Shown: positions 18,597 to 27,486, numbered from the stretch's first letter. The stretch: DNA of 64,000 nt from JANSWY01 sp965267245 (GCA_965267245.1 OZ253939.1:3038001-3102000); one strand, 5' to 3'. The notes: a model not told the origin generated them from the letters alone. Translations and numbers: made by a program.

Positions 18597-19226
18597 TCAC
18601 AATATTTCAATCCGGTTACGATGCTGCTCGATTTTTTCTTCTTTTTCAAGCTGCTTGAGTAACCTTGACACCACCACCCTGGAAGTGTTCAATTCCCGGG
18701 CAATCTGTTCATGCGTTTTATTGATCGTAAAGGATCCGGTTGCCTGTTTTGTATCCAGTAGATACTTATACAAACGTTCATCCAGTTTCAGGAATGTTAC
18801 ACTGTCTATAGTCTCCAGAAGCTCATCAAAACGTTCCTGATAAGCATTAAAAACAAACCTACGGAAGTTTCTATACTTTGTGACCCAGGAATCCATGTGA
18901 CCAACTGGTATCATCCACAAGACAGAGTCTTCTTCTGCCACCACTTTAAAGTTGGATTCTCTACCCTCCAGACAACAGGTGATCGACATAGCGCAGGTTT
19001 CCCCACCTTCCAAATAGTAAAGTAAAATCTCGTGCCCACGAACATCCTGTCTCGAAACTTTTAGAAGACCTTTGATTACAATAGGTACTTCTCCCATTGA
19101 TCCACCCGGGCTGATTACAACTTTGCCGGCTGATACTTTTTTGAGCATTCCTGTTTCCAGGATCTCATCTACCAGCTTAGGCTCCAGATTGGTCATCGCC
19201 AATGCTTCCTGAACACTTGCTTCCAT
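18597..19226 (-). CDS. Crp/Fnr family transcriptional regulator
   Basis: The 209-residue protein has an N-terminal cyclic-nucleotide-binding-type barrel (KVVISPGGSMGEVPIVIKGL, EILLYYLEGGETCAMSITCC) and a C-terminal winged helix (THEQIARELNTSRVVVSRLL). It has no N-terminal Cys cluster for an iron-sulfur centre as in Fnr, but a Cys trio lies in the barrel (ETCAMSITCC), which could sense redox or sulfur state. Similar regulators often control persulfide and sulfite genes. It is read after arsR with an 8-bp gap. Three matching half-palindromic sites in the cluster mark its probable targets. Confidence 0.88.
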   Translation of the reverse strand: MEASVQEALAMTNLEPKLVDEILETGMLKKVSAGKVVISPGGSMGEVPIVIKGLLKVSRQDVRGHEILLYYLEGGETCAMSITCCLEGRESNFKVVAEEDSVLWMIPVGHMDSWVTKYRNFRRFVFNAYQERFDELLETIDSVTFLKLDERLYKYLLDTKQATGSFTINKTHEQIARELNTSRVVVSRLLKQLEKEEKIEQHRNRIEIL

Positions 19227-19234
19227 AAATTGGG

Positions 19235-19540
19235 TTAAATGTTTACCTCACAGTTTTCAATACAATCAATCACTTTTGTCACTTCCTTGAGTTTAAGGAA
19301 ATAATACATGTGCCTTCCATCTCTTTGGCATCCCAAAACTCCTTTCAACTTCATGTTGGATAAATGATGGGAACAAAGAGATTGGTCAACACCTCCCAGG
19401 CTTTCACAAATCTCATTTACTGTAAGACGAGGATTTTCCCTCAGTAGGTGAACAATCGCAATTCTTGTGGGGTGAGCTATTGTTTTAAGTACAAAAGCCA
19501 CCATTTCAAGCTTTTCTTCGCTTATCATTTCTGCTGCCAT
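19235..19540 (-). CDS. ArsR/SmtB family regulator, possible persulfide sensor
   Basis: The 101-residue winged-helix protein has VNEICESLGGVDQSLCSHHL as its recognition part and Cys at 45, 56, 71, 93 and 97. SqrR/BigR-type persulfide sensors of the ArsR family use one Cys before the recognition helix and one in the last helix; Cys45 with Cys93 or Cys97 has that layout. Metal sensing is the alternative. Its place at the head of a sulfur-oxidation cluster favours persulfide sensing, but this is inference. A near-palindrome (19563-19578) overlaps its promoter region, which suggests autoregulation. Confidence 0.85.
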   Translation of the reverse strand: MAAEMISEEKLEMVAFVLKTIAHPTRIAIVHLLRENPRLTVNEICESLGGVDQSLCSHHLSNMKLKGVLGCQRDGRHMYYFLKLKEVTKVIDCIENCEVNI

Positions 19541-19562
19541 AACAATGAAAATACGAAATTAC

Positions 19563-19580
19563 ATGAATATATGTTCATAT
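19563..19580 (-). promoter_or_regulatory. Candidate ArsR operator (autoregulatory)
   Basis: ATGAATATATGTTCAT is a near-palindrome (arms ATGAA/TTCAT) 22 bp before the arsR start. TATGTTCATAT within it matches TATGTTGATAT of the palindrome before the yedE-tsdA operon at 10 of 11 bases. Confidence 0.5.
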
Positions 19581-19664
19581 TTATTACATACAATTACAAA
19601 TTGATTAATTATACAATTAGGAAACTAATATTAATTTTACCCGTAAACTGATAGCATTAGTGTT

Positions 19665-19997
19665 ATGAAGCATACGCAATTAGGAGAATTTGAGGAATTA
19701 GTTTTGTTGGTTATTGGCTCTTTAAGGGACAATGCCTACAGTATTTCTATCAAAGCAGAGCTCAAGAAACATACGGGAAGAAATCCGAGTATTGGCGCCT
19801 TACATTCGGCACTTAATCGGTTAGAAAAGAAAGGTTTTTTAGAATCCTATGAAGGAGGAGCCACTCAGGAAAGGGGTGGAAGAAGGAAAAGGTTCTATCA
19901 AATGACAGCCTTCGGGAAAAAGGCCCTTGACCAATCGTACGAATTGAGATCATCATTGTATCACACCCTACCTGATATTGGATTTGCCGGAGAATAA
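19665..19997 (+). CDS. PadR family transcriptional regulator
   Basis: The 110-residue winged-helix protein (FEELVLLVIGSLRDNAYSIS, GALHSALNRLEKKGFLES, GGRRKRFYQMT) is a typical short PadR repressor. Its last codons overlap the start of the following permease gene by 20 bases, an arrangement often seen in Bacteroidota where the PadR protein controls its own transporter. The ligand is unknown. Confidence 0.9.
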   Translation: MKHTQLGEFEELVLLVIGSLRDNAYSISIKAELKKHTGRNPSIGALHSALNRLEKKGFLESYEGGATQERGGRRKRFYQMTAFGKKALDQSYELRSSLYHTLPDIGFAGE

Positions 19998-22635
19998 TTA
20001 TATATCATCTAAACCACCAAAGTGGCCCGATAAATTCCTGAGCTGGTTCTGTCATGAGGACCACCTTGAAATTCTCCGTGGAGACTTGTATGAACTCTAT
20101 GAGGATAGAATCCGAACCATGCCTACCTGGAAAGCCAGATTATTCTTTCTGGGAGACACAATAGACTTATTCAGACCATTTGCCTTCAAAAAAAGAAACA
20201 GTCAGAACTCAAACCATATACCCATGTTTAAAAATTACCTGAAAGTCACCTACAGAAATTTCCTGAGCCAAAAGGTTTATTCATTATTGAATGCCAGTGG
20301 TCTGGCTATTGGATTGGCCTGCTCTATTCTCATTTTCATGTACATCAATGATGAATTGAGCTATGACAAATTCCATTCAAAGTCCCATCGTATCTATAGA
20401 GTCACGGAACTTTTTGAGGATGAGGGTGTAGGAGAGCATTCAGCAAGTTTACCTTTTCCAACTGGACCCACCTTACAACTTGATTTTGAAAGGCAAATTG
20501 AAAGTGCAGTAAGACTTTTCAACTTTCAGTCTCCTACTTTGGCACTTGCCAATAAAGAAGCGGATAAAGCATTCAATGAATCTAGAATATTCTTTGCTGA
20601 CTCTACCTTGTTTGATGTATTTGATTTTGAAGTAGCTCGAGGAAATAAAGAAACAGCCCTGGATAAGCCTGGGTCAATCATGCTTACGGAATCCATGGCC
20701 AAAAAATATTTCAATGATGCCGATCCAATAGGGCAAACATTAGAATTTCAGGGAACACAAAGTTTGCTGGTAACAGGTCTATTGAAAGATGCTCCTAAAA
20801 ATGCTCATTTTGAATACGACTTTTTCATTTCATTCTCTACTCTGAAACAGTTTTACGGAGGAAGTTATCCCAGAACCTGGTACTGGAACCCTTGCTGGAC
20901 CTATGTAGCATTGGAAGAAAACACCACCAAGGCGCAAATGGAGCGGCAATTTCCGGATTTTGTTCAAAAGTATTTTCCGGATTTTGTGAAGGATGACATT
21001 ACAATGATGTTACAACCCCTGGAAGAAATTCATCTTCACAGTAAACTTGATTATGAAATTACAGCCAATAGTGATGTGAAGAATATCTACATTTTTGGTA
21101 TGGTGGCCGTGTTTGTATTGGTCATTGCGGCAATCAATTTCATTAACCTTAGTACTGCAAGAGCTTCAAAAAGAGCAAAGGAAGTTGGTGTGAGAAAATC
21201 ATTGGGAAGTGCCAAAACCCAGTTGATCAACCAATTCATCTTCGAATCTGTTATCCTGACGTTTTTCTCTTTGTTCATTGCCTTATTAATAGTCTTATTG
21301 GCACTACCTGCATTCAATCAATTGACTGAAAAGGCCGTTTCTTTTACCATGTTGCTACAACCCAGTTATGTATTGATCATGGTTGGGCTGACACTTCTAC
21401 TTGGGATTCTATCAGGATTTTATCCGGCGTTTGTCTTATCGTCATTCAATACAATATTAGTGTTGAAAGGTGCCCACATGAAAACCAATGGACTAAACTT
21501 CCGAAGGATTCTGGTGACAGCACAATTTGCTATATCGATTATGCTCATCATTGGTACTTTCATTGCCATAAGCCAATTGAGTTACCTTCAAAATAAAGAT
21601 GCAGGATTTGACAAGGAAAACGTAGTGATGGTTCCAGTAATCCGGTCACCAATGGGATTACATTATGAAAGTTTCAAAACTACTGCCTTGCAAAGTCCTC
21701 ATATTATTTCGATGACCGCAGTAGAAGAAATAGTGGGTGCTAAACATCAGGTAAACAATTACCGATTTGAGGGGATGGACCAGTCCAAACCTTACCCACA
21801 CTTTCATGTGAGACATGATTTCACCAAAACGATGAATATACCAATGGCTGCAGGCAGAGATTATGATCAAACCATTCAAACTGATGACTCATTAGCGTTG
21901 GTAGTAAATGAAACTATGGTGAAAGCGATGAATTGGGGATCTCCGGAAGAAGCCATAGGGAAAAGGTTTTATTTTAGAAATGAGTTGAAAGGTAGAGTTG
22001 TGGGTGTAGTAAAAGATTACAATTTCGTTTCCAAGCACCATCCAATTGGCCCATTTGTTTTGACACTGAATACATTTCCTGGTGCATTCAACCTGTTCAT
22101 TAAGTATGTTGCCGTAAAAGTTGATGGACAAAATGCTCAAAAAGCCATTTCGGATCTGGAAGCAGCCTGGATATCGGTACTTCCGGATAGGCCATTTGAT
22201 TTTTTCTTTCTGGATGACAGACTGAATGATTCTTACAAGAGTGAGCAAAAACTCAGCAACATCACCATTACATTTTCAGCACTTGCCATTTTGGTCGCTT
22301 GCCTGGGATTATTTGGTCTGGCTACATTTAGTGTAGAGCAAAGAACGAAGGAAATTGGTGTGAGAAAAGTACTCGGCATAAGTACACCGGAGATTATGTA
22401 TTTACTCTCCAAGGAATTTATGATGCTGATTTTAGTAGCATTCATCATTGCCATACCAATTTCTTATTATTTCCTCAATCAATGGCTGGATGGATTTGCC
22501 TATCGAATTGACATGTTGGTCTGGCCGTACATTGTAGCAGGTATTATCACATTTATTGTATCCATATTGACGGTGACCTATCACGCCATGCGCGCATCGC
22601 TGATCAATCCGGTGGATACATTGAAGTATGAGTAG
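19978..22635 (+). CDS. MacB/FtsX-type ABC transporter permease with N-terminal prefix domain
   Basis: The 885-residue protein begins with a prefix domain of about 80 residues (PPKWPDKFLSWFCHEDHLEI) that is known from PadR-linked permeases. It then has two MacB-PCD/FtsX repeats: a helix near residue 97 followed by a periplasmic domain and three helices, and the same again in the C-terminal half (helix near 510; last helices from about 765). Motifs ASKRAKEVGVRKSLGSA and EQRTKEIGVRKVLGI are the FtsX coupling elements. No ATPase gene is adjacent, so an ATPase must act in trans. Possible roles are peptide or antibiotic efflux or lipoprotein-type mechanotransmission. Confidence 0.9.
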   Translation: MDLPENNYISSKPPKWPDKFLSWFCHEDHLEILRGDLYELYEDRIRTMPTWKARLFFLGDTIDLFRPFAFKKRNSQNSNHIPMFKNYLKVTYRNFLSQKVYSLLNASGLAIGLACSILIFMYINDELSYDKFHSKSHRIYRVTELFEDEGVGEHSASLPFPTGPTLQLDFERQIESAVRLFNFQSPTLALANKEADKAFNESRIFFADSTLFDVFDFEVARGNKETALDKPGSIMLTESMAKKYFNDADPIGQTLEFQGTQSLLVTGLLKDAPKNAHFEYDFFISFSTLKQFYGGSYPRTWYWNPCWTYVALEENTTKAQMERQFPDFVQKYFPDFVKDDITMMLQPLEEIHLHSKLDYEITANSDVKNIYIFGMVAVFVLVIAAINFINLSTARASKRAKEVGVRKSLGSAKTQLINQFIFESVILTFFSLFIALLIVLLALPAFNQLTEKAVSFTMLLQPSYVLIMVGLTLLLGILSGFYPAFVLSSFNTILVLKGAHMKTNGLNFRRILVTAQFAISIMLIIGTFIAISQLSYLQNKDAGFDKENVVMVPVIRSPMGLHYESFKTTALQSPHIISMTAVEEIVGAKHQVNNYRFEGMDQSKPYPHFHVRHDFTKTMNIPMAAGRDYDQTIQTDDSLALVVNETMVKAMNWGSPEEAIGKRFYFRNELKGRVVGVVKDYNFVSKHHPIGPFVLTLNTFPGAFNLFIKYVAVKVDGQNAQKAISDLEAAWISVLPDRPFDFFFLDDRLNDSYKSEQKLSNITITFSALAILVACLGLFGLATFSVEQRTKEIGVRKVLGISTPEIMYLLSKEFMMLILVAFIIAIPISYYFLNQWLDGFAYRIDMLVWPYIVAGIITFIVSILTVTYHAMRASLINPVDTLKYE

Positions 22636-22713
22636 TCAAGAAAATTCAATTATTCTTTCATTAGGTAAATTTGAGGGCTATTTTTGCAATCCGAAAATTT
22701 TCGGACAGGAGAT

Positions 22714-22753
22714 GGTCCCGTAGTTCAATGGATAGAATAGAAGTTTCCTAAAC
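22714..22753 (+). tRNA. 5' half of a tRNA-Arg(CCT) gene, broken at the island junction
   Basis: The sequence gives an acceptor 5' strand (GGTCCCG), TA, a D arm (GTTC...GAAT), and an anticodon arm GAAGT-TTCCTAA-AC with anticodon CCT. After this point the sequence stops fitting a tRNA: the anticodon stem has a mismatch and there is no T arm (no GTTCGA) or acceptor 3' strand. The break lies 150 bp before a tyrosine recombinase gene, so this is most likely one end of a site-specific integration. The complete gene should be found at the other end of the island, outside the window. Confidence 0.7.
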
Positions 22754-22902
22754 GTTGATTTTACCTATCTATTTGAAGACTTATCTCTAAAAACCCCTTT
22801 AAATCGCTAAATTCGGCTATCTCTTTGGAGCGATTGTTGACTTAGATTCAATAATTGTGAATTCTGTTCACTAATTGTTCACTAATTTTTGATCTTTACA
22901 GT
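22754..22902. other. Island left-end segment with tandem 11-bp repeat
   Basis: No gene is visible between the tRNA fragment and the integrase. At 22866-22876 and 22877-22887 the 11-mer GTTCACTAATT occurs twice in perfect tandem. Tandem direct repeats beside a tyrosine-recombinase attachment site are typical of arm-binding sites, so this is the likely attL region. Confidence 0.5.
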
Positions 22903-24252
22903 ATGAACGTAAGCATCAATTTTGAATGTCGACCGGGATACGTTTCGAAAAACGGAACAATACCTCTTACGCTAAGGGTCACCTTAAATCGTAAGAACAA
23001 CTATTTGAATCTGGGTAGAAAAATCAGTGTCGACCAATATGATCCTAAGCTCAAGCGGATCAAACCTGGCACTAAAGGATATACTCAGATCAACTCATTC
23101 ATCAGAAGACAGGAAGTAAAAGTCGATAATATTATCGATGAGCTGGAGAGAACTGATCAGGCCATCACCTTCAAAAAGATCAAGGACGTTTACAGAGGGA
23201 TTACGGGTAAAATTCAGACCAATGATTTTTACGAGTATGTCGAAGGCGAACTTGAAAGGGAAAAAGAAGAGACTCAGATTAAGGAATCTACACTCAAGGG
23301 TTACAGAAATCAAATCGATATTCTCAAAAGCTTCCAAAGTAAACTTACGGTTCATGAAATTGATGAGGAATTCTTAGGAAAGCTTAAAAAGTACCTGATT
23401 CCAAAATATGCAGCAAACACGCAATACCATGTATTCTCCTTTCTGAGAAAATACACTTTAAGATTGCATAAATCAGGAGAGATCAAGAAATACCCATTCA
23501 CGAATTTTACTGTCGGTCAACCCCAGCTAGTCGATGTTACCTACCTGGAGCCGGAAGAAATCACAAAGCTTCATGACCTTTATGACAGCAAGGAACTCCT
23601 CAAACACATCAAAAAGGCAACAAGTAAACACGCTCAAGATTTTCATATTGGAGCGCGATATCAAAGCACTCTGCAACAGGCCTTAGTTGCTTGCTATTGT
23701 GGGCTTAGACATTCGGATATCAAGACGCTGCGGAAAGAACATATTCAAAATGGGTACATCGTCAAGCAAATGGAGAAAGACCGATTGGGGAAAAAGAAAA
23801 CGGTAAGAATACCGATGAAATCCCGACTGTTATCGTTATTAAACCTTGACGGAAAATCTGATTTGCTTTTTGAACAGCCAGTCCAGGAAAACGGAACGAC
23901 TAATAATTATCTGAAGGAGATATTAAAAATTGCTGAAATAGATAAGCATGTAACCTTTCATGGCTTTAGGCACACTTTTGCGATCAATTCGTTGTTACTA
24001 GGATTGAAGATTGAGGTTGTCAGTGATATTTTGGGTCACTCGGAATTAACCACGACTCAACGTTATGCCAGAGTTGTAGATAGATTGAGAGAGAAGGAAA
24101 TGGACAAATGGGATAATTTCAGCGATCAAGGAACTGTGGACAAACAGCGTAAAGAGCTCATTGACAAGGTTCAACAGTTGGATGAATCACAAATCGAAGT
24201 TATGCTTGGGCAGATTGATAAACTGATCAACAATAACCAGAATGTAAATTAA
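22903..24252 (+). CDS. Tyrosine recombinase / integrase of the island
   Basis: The 449-residue protein has an N-terminal arm-binding domain, a SAM-like core-binding domain (residues about 105-200) and a tyrosine-recombinase catalytic domain. Catalytic residues visible are Arg269 (YCGLRHSDIKTL), His353 and Arg356 (FHGFRHTF), His379 (LGHSELTT) and Tyr388 (QRYARV). It is of the type carried by Bacteroidota integrative and conjugative elements. It points away from the broken tRNA gene and is the first gene of the island, so it probably catalyses integration into the tRNA-Arg gene. Confidence 0.93.
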   Translation: MNVSINFECRPGYVSKNGTIPLTLRVTLNRKNNYLNLGRKISVDQYDPKLKRIKPGTKGYTQINSFIRRQEVKVDNIIDELERTDQAITFKKIKDVYRGITGKIQTNDFYEYVEGELEREKEETQIKESTLKGYRNQIDILKSFQSKLTVHEIDEEFLGKLKKYLIPKYAANTQYHVFSFLRKYTLRLHKSGEIKKYPFTNFTVGQPQLVDVTYLEPEEITKLHDLYDSKELLKHIKKATSKHAQDFHIGARYQSTLQQALVACYCGLRHSDIKTLRKEHIQNGYIVKQMEKDRLGKKKTVRIPMKSRLLSLLNLDGKSDLLFEQPVQENGTTNNYLKEILKIAEIDKHVTFHGFRHTFAINSLLLGLKIEVVSDILGHSELTTTQRYARVVDRLREKEMDKWDNFSDQGTVDKQRKELIDKVQQLDESQIEVMLGQIDKLINNNQNVN

Positions 24253-24258
24253 GAATGG

Positions 24259-24825
24259 ATGAAAGTAAATACTCTCTATATAAAAAATATGGTTTGTCCT
24301 CGCTGCATTGATACGGTGAAGGACATCTTTGATGAACTGGAAATCAAAATATCTTCCATCGAATTGGGAGAAGTGAATACAACTACTCAGATTACCAGTG
24401 ATCAGAAAACACGGCTGGAAGAGCTACTGGCAGCACGAGGCTTTGAGTTGCTTCAGGATCAAAAATCAAAATTGATTGGTCATATCAAATCAATTATTGT
24501 AGACAGAATCCATCACGACAAGCAAGGCTTAAATGTCAACTTCTCCACTCTAATCTCTGAAAAACTAAACCAGGAGTATTCATCTCTTAGTAGGTTGTTT
24601 TCATCAGTTGAGGGAACTACCATTGAGCGGTTTATCCTCAAGCAGAAAATTGAACGGGTAAAAGAGTTGATCTTTTACAATGAGCTCACATTTTCGGAAA
24701 TCGCCCATCAAATGGACTACAGTAGTGTGGCGCATTTATCAGCACAATTCAAAAAAGAAACAGGTATGACTCCAAGCCAATTCAAGAAACAGCGACCTGA
24801 TCGAAAGAGTATCGATTCTCTGTAG
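24259..24825 (+). CDS. AraC-family regulator with N-terminal HMA metal-binding domain
   Basis: The 188-residue protein begins with an HMA-like fold of about 70 residues that holds the metal motif MVCPRC (residues 11-16). A linker follows and then a C-terminal AraC-type double helix-turn-helix (ERVKELIFYNELTFSEIAHQ, SVAHLSAQFKKETGMTPSQF). Metal, probably Cu(I), would bind the two Cys and change DNA binding. It lies 6 bp after the integrase and directly before copA. Tandem 15-bp repeats 21 bp apart begin at its stop codon, before copA, and recur before the next transcription unit; they are its likely sites. Confidence 0.85.
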   Translation: MKVNTLYIKNMVCPRCIDTVKDIFDELEIKISSIELGEVNTTTQITSDQKTRLEELLAARGFELLQDQKSKLIGHIKSIIVDRIHHDKQGLNVNFSTLISEKLNQEYSSLSRLFSSVEGTTIERFILKQKIERVKELIFYNELTFSEIAHQMDYSSVAHLSAQFKKETGMTPSQFKKQRPDRKSIDSL

Positions 24826-24890
24826 CCAAAATCTCATAAACCTTTCTCAAAATTGTGTAACAGGTAGTCACTGACGGATCCTGAGATTTG
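24825..24890 (+). promoter_or_regulatory. Tandem direct repeats and minus-7 element of the copA promoter
   Basis: Repeat A GCCAAAATCTCATAA (24825-24839) and repeat B CTCAAAATTGTGTAA (24846-24860) start 21 bp apart. A minus-7-like element GAGATTTG (24883-24890) starts 37 bp after the start of repeat B. The same spacing, 21 then 37, is found at 27487-27552. No good minus-33 TTTG is present, which fits an activator-dependent promoter. Confidence 0.6.
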
Positions 24891-24916
24891 TAGTATCCAA
24901 ATAATAGCAAAGACTT

Positions 24917-27160
24917 ATGGAGACTACAGATATAACAATACCTAATAAAGGGGGAAATACAACTAAACAGTCGTTTCCAGTCACGGGAATGACCTGTGCA
25001 GCATGCGCATCAAGCGTGGAATCAATCTTAACCAACATGGATGGCGTATCCACAGCCAGCGTAAACTTCGCTTCCTCATCTGTATTGGTAGAATATGATG
25101 CGGATCTTGAGCCTACAGATTTGCAAAATGCTCTTCAATCCGTAGGGTATGATCTGATTGTTGATGCCGAAGACCCATCAGAAGCCCAGGAAAACCTGCA
25201 AAAGCAACACTACGAAGATGTAAAGCAACGCACGATTTGGTCGGCTATTCTTACACTTCCGGTATTCGTACTCGGCATGTTCTACATGGATTGGGTTCCC
25301 GGCAGATGGATTTCAATGGTACTTAGTATACCGATCTTGTTCTGGTTTGGTCGCAGCTTTTACATCAATGCCTGGAAGCAAGCTAAACATGGCAAAGCCA
25401 ATATGGATACCCTCGTAGCTCTTAGCACAGGCATTGCCTTTATCTTCAGTGTATTCAATACATTGTTTCCTGATTTCTGGCATGCAAAAGGAATCCATCC
25501 ACATGTTTATTATGAGGCAGCTACAGTTATCATCACCTTCATTTCGTTAGGTAAGCTGCTCGAAGAAAGAGCTAAATCAAACACTTCATCGGCCATCAAA
25601 AAGCTTATGGGATTACAACCCAAGACACTCAAGGTGATCCAAAATGGTGAAGAAGTGGAAATGCCAATCTCTTCAGTACAGAAAGGCTATATAATTGTTG
25701 TTAGACCGGGAGAAAAGATCCCCGTGGATGGCGAGGTTTACGAAGGCAGCTCTTTTGTGGATGAGAGTATGATCACAGGAGAACCAGTACCAGTTGAGAA
25801 AACTAAAGGCACAGAAGTATTTGCCGGAACCGTAAACCAAAAAGGCAGCTTTCAATTCATTGCAAAGAAAGTAGGTGGTGAAACTCTACTCTCACAGATC
25901 ATTAAAATGGTACAGGAAGCTCAGGGAAGCAAAGCCCCGGTTCAGAAATTGGTTGATAAAATTGCTGGGATTTTCGTTCCCATCGTAATCGCTATAGCTA
26001 TCGTGACTTTCATTACCTGGATGCTGGTGGGTGGTGATGATGCTTTTACTCACGCACTGCTTACATCGGTAGCAGTCCTGGTTATCGCCTGTCCCTGTGC
26101 TTTGGGTCTGGCTACTCCCACAGCCATTATGGTGGGCATTGGCAAGGGTGCTGAAAACAATATCCTGATCAAGGATGCCGAAAGCTTAGAGCTTGGTCAC
26201 AAGACAAATGCTATCGTACTGGACAAAACCGGAACGATAACAAAAGGTAAACCGACTATTACGGACTGGCAATGGGAGAATGATAATGACTATTACAAAC
26301 AAGTGCTATTGGCCATTGAGTCTCAATCTGAACATCCCCTGGCAGATGCGGTAGTAGCCAGATTAAAAGAGGAAGGTTTTAAATCAGAAAGTATTTCGGA
26401 CTTTCAAAGTATTATCGGTATGGGTGCAGAGGCTCAATCAGCTGATGGTGAAAAGTTTTATATCGGTAATCAGCGCTTGATAAATAGTAAAGGCATTACA
26501 ATTTCACCTACACTGGATAACCAAGCTGGTGAATGGAGGTATCAAGGTAAAACGGTTATCTTCTTTGCGAACCAACTGACCGTTCTGACGATTCTGGCCA
26601 TCTCAGATGAGCTAAAGGAAACTTCTGCCACAGCAATCAAAACACTGCAAGAGCGAGGTATTAAGGTCTATATGCTTACGGGTGACAATGAGCAAACAGC
26701 AAAAGCCGTGGCTGACCAAGTAGGCATTGACCACTTTAAAGCCGAAGTAATGCCATCGGATAAGGCCGACTTTATCAAAGAATTACAAGGTCAAGGCAAA
26801 GTAGTAGCCATGGTGGGTGATGGGATTAATGATTCTCATGCACTTGCCCAAGCGGATGTAAGTGTTGCGATGGGTAAAGGCTCGGACATAGCTATGGATG
26901 TGGCCAAGATGACACTTATTACTTCCGACTTGCAAGCAATCCCAAAAGCCTTAAAGCTATCCAGAAGAACCGTTCAGGGAATCAGGCAAAACCTGTTTTG
27001 GGCATTTATCTATAATGTGATCGGTATTCCAATCGCTGCTGGAGTCTTATATGCCTACAATGGATTCCTGCTCGATCCAATGATCGCAGGAGCTGCAATG
27101 GCCTTCAGCTCAGTATCGGTGGTAGCCAATAGCTTAAGACTAAAGGCTGCCAAACTTTAA
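24917..27160 (+). CDS. copA: Copper-exporting P1B-type ATPase (CopA)
   Basis: The 747-residue ATPase has one N-terminal HMA domain (GMTCAACASSV, Cys27 and Cys30), eight membrane helices with CPC at residues 392-394 (IACPCALG), the phosphorylation site DKTGT (Asp436), SEHPLA in the nucleotide domain and GDGIND. CPC with GMTCAAC marks a Cu(I)/Ag(I) exporter of the P1B-1 type. It pumps copper from the cytoplasm to the periplasm, where the Cus-like system encoded downstream can take it on. It follows the HMA-AraC regulator gene, and its promoter region carries the tandem repeats described above. Confidence 0.95.
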   Translation: METTDITIPNKGGNTTKQSFPVTGMTCAACASSVESILTNMDGVSTASVNFASSSVLVEYDADLEPTDLQNALQSVGYDLIVDAEDPSEAQENLQKQHYEDVKQRTIWSAILTLPVFVLGMFYMDWVPGRWISMVLSIPILFWFGRSFYINAWKQAKHGKANMDTLVALSTGIAFIFSVFNTLFPDFWHAKGIHPHVYYEAATVIITFISLGKLLEERAKSNTSSAIKKLMGLQPKTLKVIQNGEEVEMPISSVQKGYIIVVRPGEKIPVDGEVYEGSSFVDESMITGEPVPVEKTKGTEVFAGTVNQKGSFQFIAKKVGGETLLSQIIKMVQEAQGSKAPVQKLVDKIAGIFVPIVIAIAIVTFITWMLVGGDDAFTHALLTSVAVLVIACPCALGLATPTAIMVGIGKGAENNILIKDAESLELGHKTNAIVLDKTGTITKGKPTITDWQWENDNDYYKQVLLAIESQSEHPLADAVVARLKEEGFKSESISDFQSIIGMGAEAQSADGEKFYIGNQRLINSKGITISPTLDNQAGEWRYQGKTVIFFANQLTVLTILAISDELKETSATAIKTLQERGIKVYMLTGDNEQTAKAVADQVGIDHFKAEVMPSDKADFIKELQGQGKVVAMVGDGINDSHALAQADVSVAMGKGSDIAMDVAKMTLITSDLQAIPKALKLSRRTVQGIRQNLFWAFIYNVIGIPIAAGVLYAYNGFLLDPMIAGAAMAFSSVSVVANSLRLKAAKL

Positions 27161-27191
27161 GTTCAATATTTAATCAATAAAACAGATCAAA

Positions 27192-27407
27192 ATGAAGACG
27201 CTAAAATTCAAATCCAATATCAATTGTACCGGATGTTTATCCAAAGTCACTCCTGTTCTCAATGACGAAAAAGCCATTGAAAAATGGGATGTCGATTTGG
27301 AAAGTGATGATCGTATCCTTACAGTCGAAACTTCAAATCTTGACGCGGAGACGGTAAAGCAGACTGTCCAGAAAGCGGGGTTTGCACTAGAAGAGCTCAG
27401 TAATTGA
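27192..27407 (+). CDS. Small HMA-domain copper chaperone-like protein
   Basis: The 71-residue protein is a single HMA domain (LKFKSNINCTGCLSKVTPVL). The metal motif is NCTGC, with Asn in the place of the usual Met before the first Cys. It lies 31 bp downstream of copA, so it is probably co-transcribed and may deliver Cu(I) to CopA. A stem-loop follows the gene. Confidence 0.88.
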   Translation: MKTLKFKSNINCTGCLSKVTPVLNDEKAIEKWDVDLESDDRILTVETSNLDAETVKQTVQKAGFALEELSN

Positions 27408-27423
27408 CATTTGCCATAAAATG

Positions 27424-27449
27424 GATCCCCTGTTTTTATTCAGGGGATC
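27424..27449 (+). terminator. Stem-loop terminator after copA-chaperone unit
   Basis: Perfect 9-bp arms GATCCCCTG and CAGGGGATC enclose the loop TTTTTATT, 16 bp past the chaperone stop. The 3' T-run is weak (TTGTC), but the position before a new promoter fits a terminator. Confidence 0.6.
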
Positions 27450-27486
27450 TTGTCAAAAGTTCATTAACACCGTTCTATCGGATATT

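Noticed and set aside
22690..22705. Perfect palindrome TCCGAAAATTTTCGGA just before the tRNA fragment
   Set aside because: It has no loop and no T-run for a terminator, and no second copy was seen, so an operator or attachment function cannot be supported; it may be chance or a weak end of the permease transcript.
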